DNA of 64,000 nucleotides from Mycobacterium sp. GA-1841 (GTDB lineage: Bacteria; Actinomycetota; Actinomycetes; Mycobacteriales; Mycobacteriaceae), in NCBI RefSeq assembly GCF_001954135.1, contig NZ_MBEQ01000024.1, forward strand, positions 186,001 to 250,000, written 5' to 3'. Positions 16,975 through 25,681 of the stretch are shown piece by piece. The notes under the pieces were generated by a model, which made no database searches, had not been told where the DNA came from, and saw only the letters and a program-made list of their open reading frames with translations. How positions within the stretch are numbered: position 1 is the first letter of the stretch; the number at the start of each line of letters is the position of its first letter. A program made the position numbers and the translations under genes.

Positions 16975-17502
16975 CTACGCCGCCTCTTCGGCAGCCTTCT
17001 TCTCCTGCAGCGCCGCGGCGAGGCGGGCCACCTGAGAAGCGGGAGCGTTGAACAGGCCGGCAGCCTTGGACAGGTTGCCCTTCATGGCACCTGCCAGCTT
17101 GGCGAGCAGAACCTCGCGCGACTCGAGGTCGGCGATCTTCTCGACCTCGGCCACGGACAGCGCCTTGCCGTCCATGTAGCCGCCCTTGATGACGAGCGCC
17201 TTGTTGTCCTTGGCGAACTTCTTGATCGCCTTGGCGGCGTCAACGGGCTCACCCTGGACGAACGCGATCGCCGTGGGACCGGCGAACAGCTCGTCGAGAC
17301 CTTCAATGCCGGCTTCCGACGCAGCGCGCTTCACCAGAGTGTTCTTGGCGACGGTGTACGTGGCGGAGGCGCCGAGGGAACGACGCAGCTCAGCCAGGTT
17401 CGCCACGGTCAGCCCGCGGTACTCGGTGACGACGGTGGCCGTCGACGCCTTGAACTGCTCGGCAATGTCGGCAACCGCCGTGGCTTTGTCAGCCTTGGCC
17501 AT
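16975..17502 (-). CDS. rplJ: 50S ribosomal protein L10
   Basis: Base of the ribosomal stalk that carries the L7/L12 dimers; 175 residues starting [20 protein letters not shown], with [18 protein letters not shown] and [12 protein letters not shown]. The C-terminal helix for L7/L12 binding ends EKKAAEEAA. The ATG at 17502 has AAGGAGG upstream. The gene follows a long structured leader (see 17563-17735) and has its own promoter because rplK-rplA lie 18.6 kb away in this genome. Confidence 0.97.
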   Translation of the reverse strand: MAKADKATAVADIAEQFKASTATVVTEYRGLTVANLAELRRSLGASATYTVAKNTLVKRAASEAGIEGLDELFAGPTAIAFVQGEPVDAAKAIKKFAKDNKALVIKGGYMDGKALSVAEVEKIADLESREVLLAKLAGAMKGNLSKAAGLFNAPASQVARLAAALQEKKAAEEAA

Positions 17503-17562
17503 GCATGCCTCCTTGTGGTGGGTATCGGGCGCTCCACCAACTTGGGGCCGTGAAATGACGAA

Positions 17563-17735
17563 CGCCCCGACGCAGACAGGTCGGGGCGCAGAAATAACCA
17601 ATACAAAACTGGTCTAGCCTCGTCCTCCTGCGTGGGCCGCCGGGTCTCTGATGAGCCGCTTGCGCGAAGAACAACAGACACTTCCCGGACCTTCAACCTA
17701 TTGCTAGGTGACCGACGGTCTTCGGTGGAACGCGA
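17563..17735 (-). ncRNA. L10 leader RNA (rplJ autoregulatory leader)
   Basis: The 5' UTR of rplJ carries the two conserved blocks of the L10 leader: AAGACCGTCGGTC (minus strand, about 17708-17721), which forms the kink-turn side, and CCCACGCAGGAGG (about 17624-17637). L10, alone or with L7/L12, binds this fold and represses the operon. Nearer the gene is a 9-bp hairpin CGCCCCGAC / GTCGGGGCG (17563-17571 and 17580-17588, 8-nt loop) followed on the minus strand by TTCGTCATTTC, which could be a conditional terminator. The conserved blocks are seen; the mechanism is inferred from the family. Confidence 0.7.
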
Positions 17736-17737
17736 CC

Positions 17738-17767
17738 AGAGTAGCCGAACACCTACCAATCAGCCAA
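17738..17767 (-). promoter_or_regulatory. Putative rplJ promoter
   Basis: On the minus strand TTGGCT (17762-17767) and TACTCT (17738-17743) are separated by 18 nt, a good SigA-type match placed just before the L10 leader. It overlaps the 3' end of the DUF1772 gene. Confidence 0.55.
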
Positions 17768-18208
17768 AACGGTCAGCACCAGCAACACGAACGCCGCTGC
17801 AAGCAGGCCGACCCGCACCCAATGCAGTCGATCCCAGCGCCGGGCCAGTTCGTGAAATTGCCCTGGGTCCTCACCTGCGTCGTCACCACCGAATCCGGCG
17901 GCGACACGGTTGTTGATCGGCACCAGCACGGTGACGCTCAGGACCATGACCAGCACCATCATCACCACTGCCGTGACGAGCAACGGCCCCGGACTGAGCA
18001 CCGTGGCAGCGATCAGCAATGCCGTCGACGCCATGTACCAGAACGGCATCGCGGTCCCGAGGGTCTTGGCGCCGGTGCCGCGGGCCTGCCGATAGGCGGT
18101 GTCGGGCAGGCGCTGCAGGATCGGGTTCGTGAAGGCGGCGACACCGAACTCGACGCCTAGCAGCGGGCCGGTGATGATCACCGCAACGATCTGCACGATT
18201 TCTTCCAT
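17753..18208 (-). CDS. DUF1772 (anthrone oxygenase-like) membrane protein
   Basis: Small integral membrane protein of 151 residues with about four hydrophobic helices. The pattern (ITGPLLGVEFGVAAFTNPIL near the N-terminus, PFWYMASTALL, VPINNRVA, and RRWDRLHWVRVGLL near the C-terminus) matches the DUF1772 family; some members were called anthrone oxygenases, but the activity here is unknown. The ATG at 18208 is chosen; a GTG at 18226 is an alternative. It is divergent from the HxlR gene with a shared palindrome between them, which suggests that the HxlR protein controls it. Confidence 0.75.
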   Translation of the reverse strand: MEEIVQIVAVIITGPLLGVEFGVAAFTNPILQRLPDTAYRQARGTGAKTLGTAMPFWYMASTALLIAATVLSPGPLLVTAVVMMVLVMVLSVTVLVPINNRVAAGFGGDDAGEDPGQFHELARRWDRLHWVRVGLLAAAFVLLVLTVLADW

Positions 18209-18248
18209 GTCATCCAGGCTGGTCACTATGCTGACAAAAAACAAGGTA

Positions 18249-18264
18249 CTGACAAATTAGTCAG
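18249..18264. promoter_or_regulatory. Putative HxlR operator
   Basis: Palindrome CTGACaaattaGTCAG in the 75-nt divergent region between the DUF1772 and HxlR genes. A second half-site CTGAC with an A-run lies just to the left (18231-18240). HxlR proteins commonly bind such short palindromes next to a divergent target. Confidence 0.55.
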
Positions 18265-18283
18265 CTCACGAAGGGCCGGAACC

Positions 18284-18712
18284 GTGGCGGTTTCCAAGAA
18301 AGAGATCGGCGAGTGCCCGATCGACGCGACGTTGTCGGTGATCGACGGCCGCTGGAAGGGGACCATCCTGTGGCGGCTGGCCGATGGGCCGATGCGCACC
18401 GCCGAACTGCGGCGCAGCATTCCCGACATCACCGAGCGGATGCTGATCCGGCATCTGCACGATCTGGTCGACGCCGGGATCATCGATCGCCATGACGCGG
18501 GGACGGTGCCGCCCTGCGTGCACTACTCGATCTCCGACTACGGCATGACACTGGCGCCGGTTTTGCAGGCGTTGTGCGACTGGGGCCGAAGCCACATCCA
18601 AAAGCAGCGCAATCAGCCGCGGGCCAGGGCGGCCGCACCCACCAGGCCGGCATCGCCGCCGAGTTCGGCGGCGACCACTCGCAGTCCGCGCAGGAAGTCC
18701 AGTCCGGCGTAA
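18284..18712 (+). CDS. HxlR-family transcriptional regulator
   Basis: Winged-helix regulator of 142 residues. The HxlR core is clear: GECPIDATLSVIDGRWKGTILW, LRRSIPDITERMLIRHLHDLVDAGII and YSISDYGMTLAPVLQALCDWG. A conserved N-terminal cysteine (in ECPI) is a redox or electrophile sensor in some relatives. The start is GTG. The last 33 residues, rich in Arg, Pro and Ser, come from DNA that is also the antisense of the end of the ROK kinase gene (100-nt convergent overlap), so this tail is probably a non-conserved read-out. Confidence 0.85.
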   Translation: MAVSKKEIGECPIDATLSVIDGRWKGTILWRLADGPMRTAELRRSIPDITERMLIRHLHDLVDAGIIDRHDAGTVPPCVHYSISDYGMTLAPVLQALCDWGRSHIQKQRNQPRARAAAPTRPASPPSSAATTRSPRRKSSPA

Positions 18713-19509
18713 TGCGCCAACGCTTCCTGTAGCGGGCCGAACAGCAATGGCCCGGACTTGGCCACTCCCCCGCCGACCACCACGAGGTCCAGGTCGCACA
18801 CCGCGGCCACCGAGGCGATCGTCGCCGCCACGGCGCGTGCACCCCGGGCAAAGGCTCTGAGCGCCAACGAATCTCCGTGGACGGCCGCATCCCCCAGCGC
18901 CTTGGCGTCAGTACCGGTCCACCCTTGTCGCCGGGCCCACCGCACCATGCTGGGCCCCGATGCGACCGTCTCGACACAGCCGCGCCCACCGCACGTGCAC
19001 GGCTCGTCACCGTCCGGATCGACGACGACGTGGCCGACGTGCCCCGCGTTGCCGGTGCGGCCGTCATACGGCATCCCGTCGAGGACCAGGCCGCCACCAA
19101 CTCCGGTCGACACCACCATGCCGAGAAGAAATTGCGCGCCCCGGCCCGCACCGCGCCATTGCTCCCCCAGCGCCATACACAGCCCGTCGCCGCCGAGTCG
19201 TACCGGCAACCGCGTCGCCGCCCGCACCCGCTCGACGAGCGGAAAGTCCTGCCACGCCGGGATGTTGATCGGGCTGACGGTGCCGGCCGGCAGGTCGATC
19301 GGTCCGGCCGAGGCGACGCCGACGCCGACGGCCGCGCCCCCGGCCACCCGCCCAGTCTCGGCAAGCAACGTCTCGACCACCGTCCACACGGCCTCCGCAT
19401 CTCCGTCGGGAGTGGGCAGTTCAGCCCGATGGACCAGTGCGCCGTCCGGGTCGACCAGGCCGGCGGCGATCTTGGTGCCGCCGATATCGAGGGCCGCGGT
19501 GAGTGTCAT
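18613..19509 (-). CDS. ROK-family sugar kinase
   Basis: Probable ATP-dependent sugar kinase of 298 residues. ATP-binding start ALDIGGTKIAAGLVD, sugar/catalytic region PVRLGGDGLCMALGE (the aspartate of the usual N-D-A-N motif is kept, both neighbouring asparagines are changed), GNAGHVGHVVVDPDG and the ROK zinc motif CTCGGRGCVE. It follows a hypothetical gene and a GH38 mannosidase with tight spacing, as in M. tuberculosis Rv0648-Rv0650, so a role with mannose or mannosyl compounds is plausible but unproven. The 3' end overlaps the convergent HxlR gene. Confidence 0.85.
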   Translation of the reverse strand: MTLTAALDIGGTKIAAGLVDPDGALVHRAELPTPDGDAEAVWTVVETLLAETGRVAGGAAVGVGVASAGPIDLPAGTVSPINIPAWQDFPLVERVRAATRLPVRLGGDGLCMALGEQWRGAGRGAQFLLGMVVSTGVGGGLVLDGMPYDGRTGNAGHVGHVVVDPDGDEPCTCGGRGCVETVASGPSMVRWARRQGWTGTDAKALGDAAVHGDSLALRAFARGARAVAATIASVAAVCDLDLVVVGGGVAKSGPLLFGPLQEALAHYAGLDFLRGLRVVAAELGGDAGLVGAAALARG

Positions 19510-19521
19510 GCCGGGCCACCT

Positions 19522-20139
19522 TCAGTGTTTGTGCGTGTTGTCGGGTTGGCGAGGGTCACCGGGATGTTCGTAGCCGGGGGCGAGTTCCACCACTGCCGCG
19601 CAGCGCCCGTCGAGCCACCGCCGGAATTCCTGCCTGCCGGCAGCCGCGCGCAGGTGCGACGCGATCTGGTCGCGGACCGCTTCCAGTGACGGTGTGACGG
19701 GCGGGGCGTGCCAACCGTGGGGACCGCTGTCCGCGGCGGCGAAGCGCAGTGGGTTCCTGGCGTGATAGGCCGTCACGTCGGCATCCGAAACATTCACCGC
19801 TGCAGTCACTTCGGCAAATACCGCACGTGCGAGCGAGGTGCCCAGCACCGCCGCGGCGATGCTGCCGATCTCCAACCGGGCCGCGGTGTCGGGTAGCACC
19901 GTCTCCAGCGCCGGTGCACCCTCGGCGGTCAGGCCGCGCACCGCCGCCTCGCCGGCCACGACACGTTCGGCGGTGACCAGCTGCGTGAGCCAGCGGCGCA
20001 ACTGGCGGCCCTCGCTGGTGCCGGGCCGGGGCAGCGCCGCGGCCCGGTTTCCAGCCCGCAGCGCGGCTTCCCGATCGTCGATTTCCTTGATCGACACGGC
20101 TTTTCCGGCCACCTGCGCCGCCCATGCCGACTGGTTCAT
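19522..20139 (-). CDS. Hypothetical protein, SurA/PpiC-like architecture
   Basis: A 205-residue protein without recognised catalytic motif. The N-terminus (AGKAVSIKEIDDREAALR) and the C-terminal segment (VTPSLEAVRDQIASHLRAAA, then EFRRWLDGR) look like the helical frame of SurA/PpiC-type foldases but no prolyl isomerase domain is visible. The position matches the M. tuberculosis gene named fabD2 (Rv0649), but I see no GHSxG motif of a malonyltransferase. Its ATG overlaps the stop of the mannosidase (ATGA) and the ROK kinase follows after 12 nt, so the three genes are an operon. Confidence 0.7.
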   Translation of the reverse strand: MNQSAWAAQVAGKAVSIKEIDDREAALRAGNRAAALPRPGTSEGRQLRRWLTQLVTAERVVAGEAAVRGLTAEGAPALETVLPDTAARLEIGSIAAAVLGTSLARAVFAEVTAAVNVSDADVTAYHARNPLRFAAADSGPHGWHAPPVTPSLEAVRDQIASHLRAAAGRQEFRRWLDGRCAAVVELAPGYEHPGDPRQPDNTHKH

Positions 20140-23100
20140 CGCACCGTCACCTTGACTGCCGGCGAATAGATCAGCCGACCGGCACACCCCACCCGGATCA
20201 GTGCCCACCACTGCCCCGGCTCGAGCCACCGTGGCGGCGCGACCTCGAACACGATCTCGGCGGTGCCACCCGCGGGGATCTCGGTGCCCACGGCAGCCGG
20301 CCCGATCCACTCCCAGGTGCCCCAGGGGCTGAGCACATGGGCCTCGGCGGAGAGGCTGCTGTGCGCGTCGGTGCCGATCGTGACCGACAGCTGCGCGGTC
20401 TCGCCCGCTGTGACGTCGACGGCCTGCGGCTCGGATATCAGGTTGAGCACGTGGTGTCCCGGTGCATCGATCGTCACGACGCAGACGTCCTCGACCACCT
20501 GCCGCCACGACGGCGGCAAGGCTTCCGAGCCGCTGCCGGTCACCGAGAGTTCGGCGCGCAACGGGTACAGCCCGGGCCCGGCGGCGGCCGGGATGCTCAG
20601 CACCACATCGGTTTCCAGATACTCGCAGGGTGGCAGCACATAGGGCAGTTCGGTCGGCTGCACGTTCCATCCCGCCGGCGCGTGCAATCGGACCCGGCCG
20701 TGCAGCGCGGCGTCGGTGCAGTCGCTGGCGGCGGTGAGTCGCACCGTCACGTCGGTGCCGGGTTGCGCGATGACGCCGTCGGGATGCAGGTACGCAACGG
20801 CCGGCAGACCACCCAACGGGGCCGGACCGCGGTTGTGCAGCCAGTACCGGGCGTAGAGCGGCTGGGCCGTCTCGGCTTCGGGCGCCAGCTGCTGGTGCTC
20901 GCGTCGCAGTACTTGTGGCAGGTTCAACCGGGTTGACACCGTGGCGATCTGGTAGCCGTGGAGGCTCAGGTGGGAGGGCTGGTCGGGCACCGGCTCTTCC
21001 AGCAGGTTCAGGTTCGCGGCTGTCGACACCGCGCGTAATCCGGAGCGCAGGGTCACCTCAGCGGTGTTGCCGGTGATCTCGACCAAGCGGGCAGTTATCC
21101 CGGCGGCCGGGTCGGCACTGCGCACACTGCCCGACGCCAGCGGGTTACCGGTGACTTTGAGCGCACCGAGCTGTACGACGCCGGCCGGCTCGATCTCCAG
21201 CAGCGATCCCCAGGCCGGCAGGCCGCCGGCCTCCTCGGACTCCACGACCATCGGCTGCAGCGGTCGGTTGAATTCGGCGGCGCTCGATGCCACTCCGACC
21301 GTGCGCCAATCGCCGTCACCGGTGACCAGGGCGTAGTCGAATGTGTGTGTCCAGTGCTGCAATTGGAAGTTGGAGCCGTCCGGCGCGGTGCGCCGGGGCG
21401 GGTCGATCCACGTACCCGAGGGCCAACCGGTGCAGGACCGCATGAGCGACGTGTGCAGCGTGCCGTCGGGCTCGATGGCAAAGCTCGGTACGCCGCGGTT
21501 GAGCAGCGCGACGGTGCGGTCGTCGAACGGCTGGACCGCCGACGGCGCGTCTTGGGCGACGACGATCTCGGCGTCGGCCAAGTCGTCCACCACCGCACCG
21601 AGGTCGCCGGCCAGGATCAGCACCGGCAACGCGCGCACTGCACGCAGATCGGCGCCAGGTACCCAGTGCTCGGTCAATGCGGCCGCGGCAGGTACCCACA
21701 CCCGGGCCGAGCCGGTCGCCTCGAGCTGCCGTTTGACCTCGTCGGCGTAGGACACGTCGGCTTCGGCGAGAACCGCGGCAGTGAACGGGTTTTCGTCCGG
21801 GCCGCCGAGCGCGAAGCGGGTATCGGGCAGGTTCGAGTCCACGCTGAGGTCACCGTAGCGAGGTTTGTCGGCGGCACTGCAGGTCGCGGTCACCCCGGCC
21901 CGTACCAGGGCCACCATCAACTCCCGCGGGTCCACTCCCTCGGTGTCGGGGGCAATCACCTCCGCCACCGACACGGCGCGGACGTCAGAGCCGATCCGCA
22001 CCCGGGCGGCAGAGGACAACCCGAACCAACCGTAGGCCGGGTTGTCCAGTGTCCACGGATGTTGTGCCGCGTCAACGGCAGTGTCGGCGGAATCGGCCGC
22101 GTGCGCGTGCATCAACCCGAACCCGCGTCCGATCACCGCGTCGCCGACCTCACTGACCGGCAGCGCCCCGGGCACCGGACACGGCCAGCGCAGCCGTACC
22201 AGCCGGTCGGCTCCGGTGAACTCGTCGATCGTGGTGCGGCAGTCCACTCGGTCCACGCCGTCCCAGAGCGTGATGATCTGGGTGTAGCGCAACAGCTCTC
22301 CGATGCGCCCGCGCACGATCACACGTTGCCCGAGCGCGCTGCGGTAGCACTGCACCGACTCGGCCGGGAAGGCCGAGGAACCCTGGACGCCGCCGGTGGG
22401 CAGCAGGTGCCAGGGGCCCTCGCCGGCCTCGGGGTGCGCCGAATATTCCTCGTAGACGGCCAGCTCGTTGCCCACAGCCCCGGCGGCGATGAGTTCGCGG
22501 CCGCCGTCGGTCAGCGAGCACACCCCGCCGCCGCGGGCCGCATCGACGCGTATCCGGTAGCGCGCAGTGGTGATCTCGGCTCCGGTCGACGGCTCCCATC
22601 CGCTGCCGGTTCCGGCGCCGAATCGGTAGGACCGCCAGCCCAGCGACGGCACGACGACGGCCCGCCAGCTGACGGTCAGCCCGTCGTGCTCGACGAGCAC
22701 GGGAACCTCGTTGCCGTCGCTGTCGTACAGTGCGCCGGGAAACGGGTCGTCCAGGTGCACGGTGACGATGTCGGAGCGATTGTGCGCCACCGTGTTCCAC
22801 ACCACCACGGACCCGTCGACCGCCTCGGACAGCAGGCGCAGCGAATTGTCGCGCGCCGTGACGCCCAACTCCCAGGCATCACGCCAGCCGGTCAGCAGGT
22901 CGAGATAGACCTGATCGGACTCCGAGCCGGTGATCGCGTCGTGGTGCGCGCCGTAGGCCAGCTGCACCCAGGCCTTGGCCAGGGCCGCCTGCGGATAGTC
23001 GGCGCCGCCGAGGAGCCCGGCGAACACCGCGAACTTCTCGGCGTCGAGCACCGCATCCTCGGCGGCCCGGTTGGCCTGCTTGGTGTCGATGTAGGAGACG

Positions 23101-24281
23101 TCCTTGCCGGTGTAGATCGGGTTCATGTCCCGGGTCTGCGGCGAGGCCGCGATCCCACACGAATCGATCTCGTCACGCACCGCGGCGAAGAATTCCGATG
23201 GCAGCGCACACACGAACTTGGGCCAGGCGTATCGCGAGTTCCAGTCCCGGTGAATCTCGGTGACCCACTTGTTGGGCGGGGTGTAGTCGGTGCCGACGGG
23301 CAGTAACACGTTGCGGGTCAACGCAACCCGTTTGAGTTTGGCGAACAGGGCGTAGGTGGACTCTTCCGCGTCGGCCAGGCAGGCGGCCGAGTCCATCCAC
23401 CACCCGGCCGAGTAATGCGCGGGCATGTAATGGGTCAGCAATCCGCGGCCCGACGGCGCGATCCATTCGAACTCGCTGGCGAACTGCATGCGCTCGGGAT
23501 CGCCGTCGTTCTGCATCGGGCCCCATTGGTGATGCGGTCCGCGCGCCCAGGAGCTCGAGGTCAGGCCGGCGTCCGCGGCCATCCCCGGAAACTGCGGATC
23601 ATGCCCGAACACGTCGAGTTGCCAGGCGGTGGCCGGCTCGGCACCCAGCACGTCGCGCTGAAAGCCCATGCCGTGCACCAAGTTCCGGATGGCGGTCTCC
23701 GGGCTGGTGAGGTTGGTGTTGGGTTCGTTGTAGGTGCCGCCCATGATCTCGACGCGGCCCTCGGCGATGAACCGGCGCAGGTCGGCCCGGTCTTCGGGGC
23801 GGGCGTCCCAGTACGGTTTGAGGTAGTCCACCTCGGCCAGTACGAACTTGTAAACCGGTTCGCGGCGAGCCATTTCCAGGTGGGCGTGGACGAGGTCGAA
23901 TCCGTTGGTCTGCCGGCACTGGCCGGGCGGGTCTTCGGTCCACACGCTGGTGTAGGCGGCCTGGGTGTTCCACCACACCGGGTCGTAGTGGAAGTGGCTG
24001 ATCATGTACATGGTCCAGCCGGGCTCGGCGACGGTGAACTCGAAGTCGGTCGTGTTCATCCGGGCCTGCCGGACTTCCCCCGGCACGCCGTGTTCGACGT
24101 CCACCGGGACCTCGACGGTGCCCTCGCCGGGCGCCGCGATCGCCTCTCCGGACAACCTGTCGCCGCTGATCCGCACCGGTGTCGGCGAGGTACATCCGGT
24201 GTAGCGCACCCGAACCAGCTGCCGAGGCGCATCGTCCGGCCCGGCAAACAGCTCCGTCGTCTCCACTGACGTGACGTGCAT
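20136..24281 (-). CDS. GH38-family alpha-mannosidase
   Basis: Large glycoside hydrolase of 1381 residues. The GH38 zinc/active-site blocks are present: SHFHYDPVWWNTQ (about residue 95) and the nucleophile region WQLDVFGHDPQFP with D223. Further conserved blocks are GGTYNEPNTNL, WARGPHHQWGP and AYGAHHDAITGSESDQVYLD. The long C-terminal half (beta-sandwich domains) ends without a signal for export, and no signal peptide is seen, so a cytosolic role in mannoside turnover is likely. Orthologue of Rv0648. Starts MHVTSVETTELFAG and is the first gene of a three-gene operon with the SurA-like protein and the ROK kinase. Confidence 0.9.
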   Translation of the reverse strand: MHVTSVETTELFAGPDDAPRQLVRVRYTGCTSPTPVRISGDRLSGEAIAAPGEGTVEVPVDVEHGVPGEVRQARMNTTDFEFTVAEPGWTMYMISHFHYDPVWWNTQAAYTSVWTEDPPGQCRQTNGFDLVHAHLEMARREPVYKFVLAEVDYLKPYWDARPEDRADLRRFIAEGRVEIMGGTYNEPNTNLTSPETAIRNLVHGMGFQRDVLGAEPATAWQLDVFGHDPQFPGMAADAGLTSSSWARGPHHQWGPMQNDGDPERMQFASEFEWIAPSGRGLLTHYMPAHYSAGWWMDSAACLADAEESTYALFAKLKRVALTRNVLLPVGTDYTPPNKWVTEIHRDWNSRYAWPKFVCALPSEFFAAVRDEIDSCGIAASPQTRDMNPIYTGKDVSYIDTKQANRAAEDAVLDAEKFAVFAGLLGGADYPQAALAKAWVQLAYGAHHDAITGSESDQVYLDLLTGWRDAWELGVTARDNSLRLLSEAVDGSVVVWNTVAHNRSDIVTVHLDDPFPGALYDSDGNEVPVLVEHDGLTVSWRAVVVPSLGWRSYRFGAGTGSGWEPSTGAEITTARYRIRVDAARGGGVCSLTDGGRELIAAGAVGNELAVYEEYSAHPEAGEGPWHLLPTGGVQGSSAFPAESVQCYRSALGQRVIVRGRIGELLRYTQIITLWDGVDRVDCRTTIDEFTGADRLVRLRWPCPVPGALPVSEVGDAVIGRGFGLMHAHAADSADTAVDAAQHPWTLDNPAYGWFGLSSAARVRIGSDVRAVSVAEVIAPDTEGVDPRELMVALVRAGVTATCSAADKPRYGDLSVDSNLPDTRFALGGPDENPFTAAVLAEADVSYADEVKRQLEATGSARVWVPAAAALTEHWVPGADLRAVRALPVLILAGDLGAVVDDLADAEIVVAQDAPSAVQPFDDRTVALLNRGVPSFAIEPDGTLHTSLMRSCTGWPSGTWIDPPRRTAPDGSNFQLQHWTHTFDYALVTGDGDWRTVGVASSAAEFNRPLQPMVVESEEAGGLPAWGSLLEIEPAGVVQLGALKVTGNPLASGSVRSADPAAGITARLVEITGNTAEVTLRSGLRAVSTAANLNLLEEPVPDQPSHLSLHGYQIATVSTRLNLPQVLRREHQQLAPEAETAQPLYARYWLHNRGPAPLGGLPAVAYLHPDGVIAQPGTDVTVRLTAASDCTDAALHGRVRLHAPAGWNVQPTELPYVLPPCEYLETDVVLSIPAAAGPGLYPLRAELSVTGSGSEALPPSWRQVVEDVCVVTIDAPGHHVLNLISEPQAVDVTAGETAQLSVTIGTDAHSSLSAEAHVLSPWGTWEWIGPAAVGTEIPAGGTAEIVFEVAPPRWLEPGQWWALIRVGCAGRLIYSPAVKVTVR

Positions 24282-24290
24282 CCGAAAACC

Positions 24291-25058
24291 CTACGGCTTG
24301 GCGGACACCGAGATGTCGACAACCAACGCACGGTGGTCCGAGATCGCCAGGCGCGGCGCGGCGCAGGTCCCGGCGGTCAGGCTCGGATCGTCGGTGAGGA
24401 TGTGGTCGAGCTGCGTCGTGGGCTCATCGGCCGGAAACGTCGGTGCGCTACCGAGAGGATGCCAGCGGCCCGGTCGGCCCGGCCCCATGTTGAGGTCGCC
24501 CATCAGCAGTCGGGGCCCGGGGAACCCGCGCAGATCCCGCACCAAGTGGCGCAGTTGTACCCGGTTCCAGTTCGGGACGAACGACAGGTGGGTGTTGGCC
24601 ACGGTCATCGGTCCCAGCGGGGTGTCGACGCGGGCCACCACCGCCGCCCGCGGTTCCTCATGGATGATCCGGAACTGCCGGATTCCCGACACGTACATCG
24701 GGAATCGGAACGGAATTCGCGGCAGGCGCACCACCTGCCAGTTCTCGACCGGGTACCGCGACAGCAGGGCGATGCCGTAGGCGGCGGTGCCGGGTTGTTC
24801 GCTGCCGGTGGCGGCCATCCAGGTGGCACCGGGTGTTCCGGAGATCGCGGCGACGAACCGGTGGTTCACGGCGTTCATCGCCTCGGCGGCCACGGCGGTC
24901 AGGTCGGCCTTGCCGGAACGGGGCTGATCGCAGTCGACTTCCTGCAACGCGAGGATGTCGGCGTCCAGCTCGGCCACCGCGGCGGCCAATCGACTCAGGT
25001 CGACGTCGCCGTCGTGGACGCTTCTTCCGTGCAAGATGTTGAAAGTTGCCAGCCGCAT
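24291..25058 (-). CDS. Endonuclease/exonuclease/phosphatase-family protein
   Basis: EEP-fold metal-dependent phosphoesterase of 255 residues. Catalytic blocks: MRLATFNILHG, ILALQEVD, NTHLSF, LLMGDLNMGP and ISDHRALVVDI. The substrate may be a phosphodiester in lipids, nucleotides or nucleic acid; nothing here decides. Cytosolic, with no signal peptide. The ATG at 25058 has GGAG 5 nt upstream. It ends 9 nt before the mannosidase start, so it may be transcribed with that operon; it diverges from the nucleotidyltransferase gene. Confidence 0.85.
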   Translation of the reverse strand: MRLATFNILHGRSVHDGDVDLSRLAAAVAELDADILALQEVDCDQPRSGKADLTAVAAEAMNAVNHRFVAAISGTPGATWMAATGSEQPGTAAYGIALLSRYPVENWQVVRLPRIPFRFPMYVSGIRQFRIIHEEPRAAVVARVDTPLGPMTVANTHLSFVPNWNRVQLRHLVRDLRGFPGPRLLMGDLNMGPGRPGRWHPLGSAPTFPADEPTTQLDHILTDDPSLTAGTCAAPRLAISDHRALVVDISVSAKP

Positions 25059-25098
25059 GGGTACTCCATACCCACAACTGCATCCGACCACCAGGACG

Positions 25099-25671
25099 AT
25101 GCCCGAGACCCCGGGATGGCACGTGCTCGATCGCAACGATGACCTGCGCGACGCGCTCAAACGCGCGGCCTCGGCATTCAAGACACATGGACCCGCCTTC
25201 GCGCTGGCGGGTAGCTACGCGCTGTGGGCCTACGGCGCACCGGAGCCGGTGCACGACGTCGATTTCGTCGTGTCCGAGACCGACGCCGAGGCGGCCGAGG
25301 TGACGCTGCGCAAGGCCGGATTCCAGATCGTGCACGTCCCCGAGGATTGGTTGTTCAAGGCCTATCCCGACGACGACGTCCTCGTCGATGTGCTCTATCA
25401 ACTCAACGGGAGGTCGGTGGGACCCGAGCTGTTGGGTTCGGCCGAGGTGCTCGATGTGCTGGCGATCCGGATGCCGGTGTTACCGCCGACGGTGGTGGTG
25501 TCCGAGAAACTCCGTTCGCTCAATGAGCACCATTGCGATTTCGCCGCGCTGCTGCCGGCCGCGCGCGCGGTGCGCGAACAGGTGGACTGGGATGCGGTGC
25601 GGGTCGCGACGGCCGACAACGATTTCGCCGCGGCCTTCCTGACGCTCGTCGACCGGCTCGGCATCACCTGA
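25099..25671 (+). CDS. Nucleotidyltransferase-like protein
   Basis: A 190-residue protein with the minimal nucleotidyltransferase pattern: AFALAGSYALWAYG followed by the Asp pair in PVHDVDFVVSE. This is the G-S...D-x-D metal-binding arrangement seen in AbiEii-like and related small transferases. There is no cognate antitoxin beside it, so I do not call a toxin-antitoxin system. The ATG at 25099 has AGGA close upstream. Its 3' end faces the WYL regulator across a long hairpin. Confidence 0.65.
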   Translation: MPETPGWHVLDRNDDLRDALKRAASAFKTHGPAFALAGSYALWAYGAPEPVHDVDFVVSETDAEAAEVTLRKAGFQIVHVPEDWLFKAYPDDDVLVDVLYQLNGRSVGPELLGSAEVLDVLAIRMPVLPPTVVVSEKLRSLNEHHCDFAALLPAARAVREQVDWDAVRVATADNDFAAAFLTLVDRLGIT

Positions 25672-25681
25672 TTTCTCCCGC

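Noticed and set aside
25099..25671. Nucleotidyltransferase as half of a toxin-antitoxin pair
   Set aside because: No short partner gene lies beside it; it faces a WYL regulator across a terminator and diverges from an EEP-family gene.
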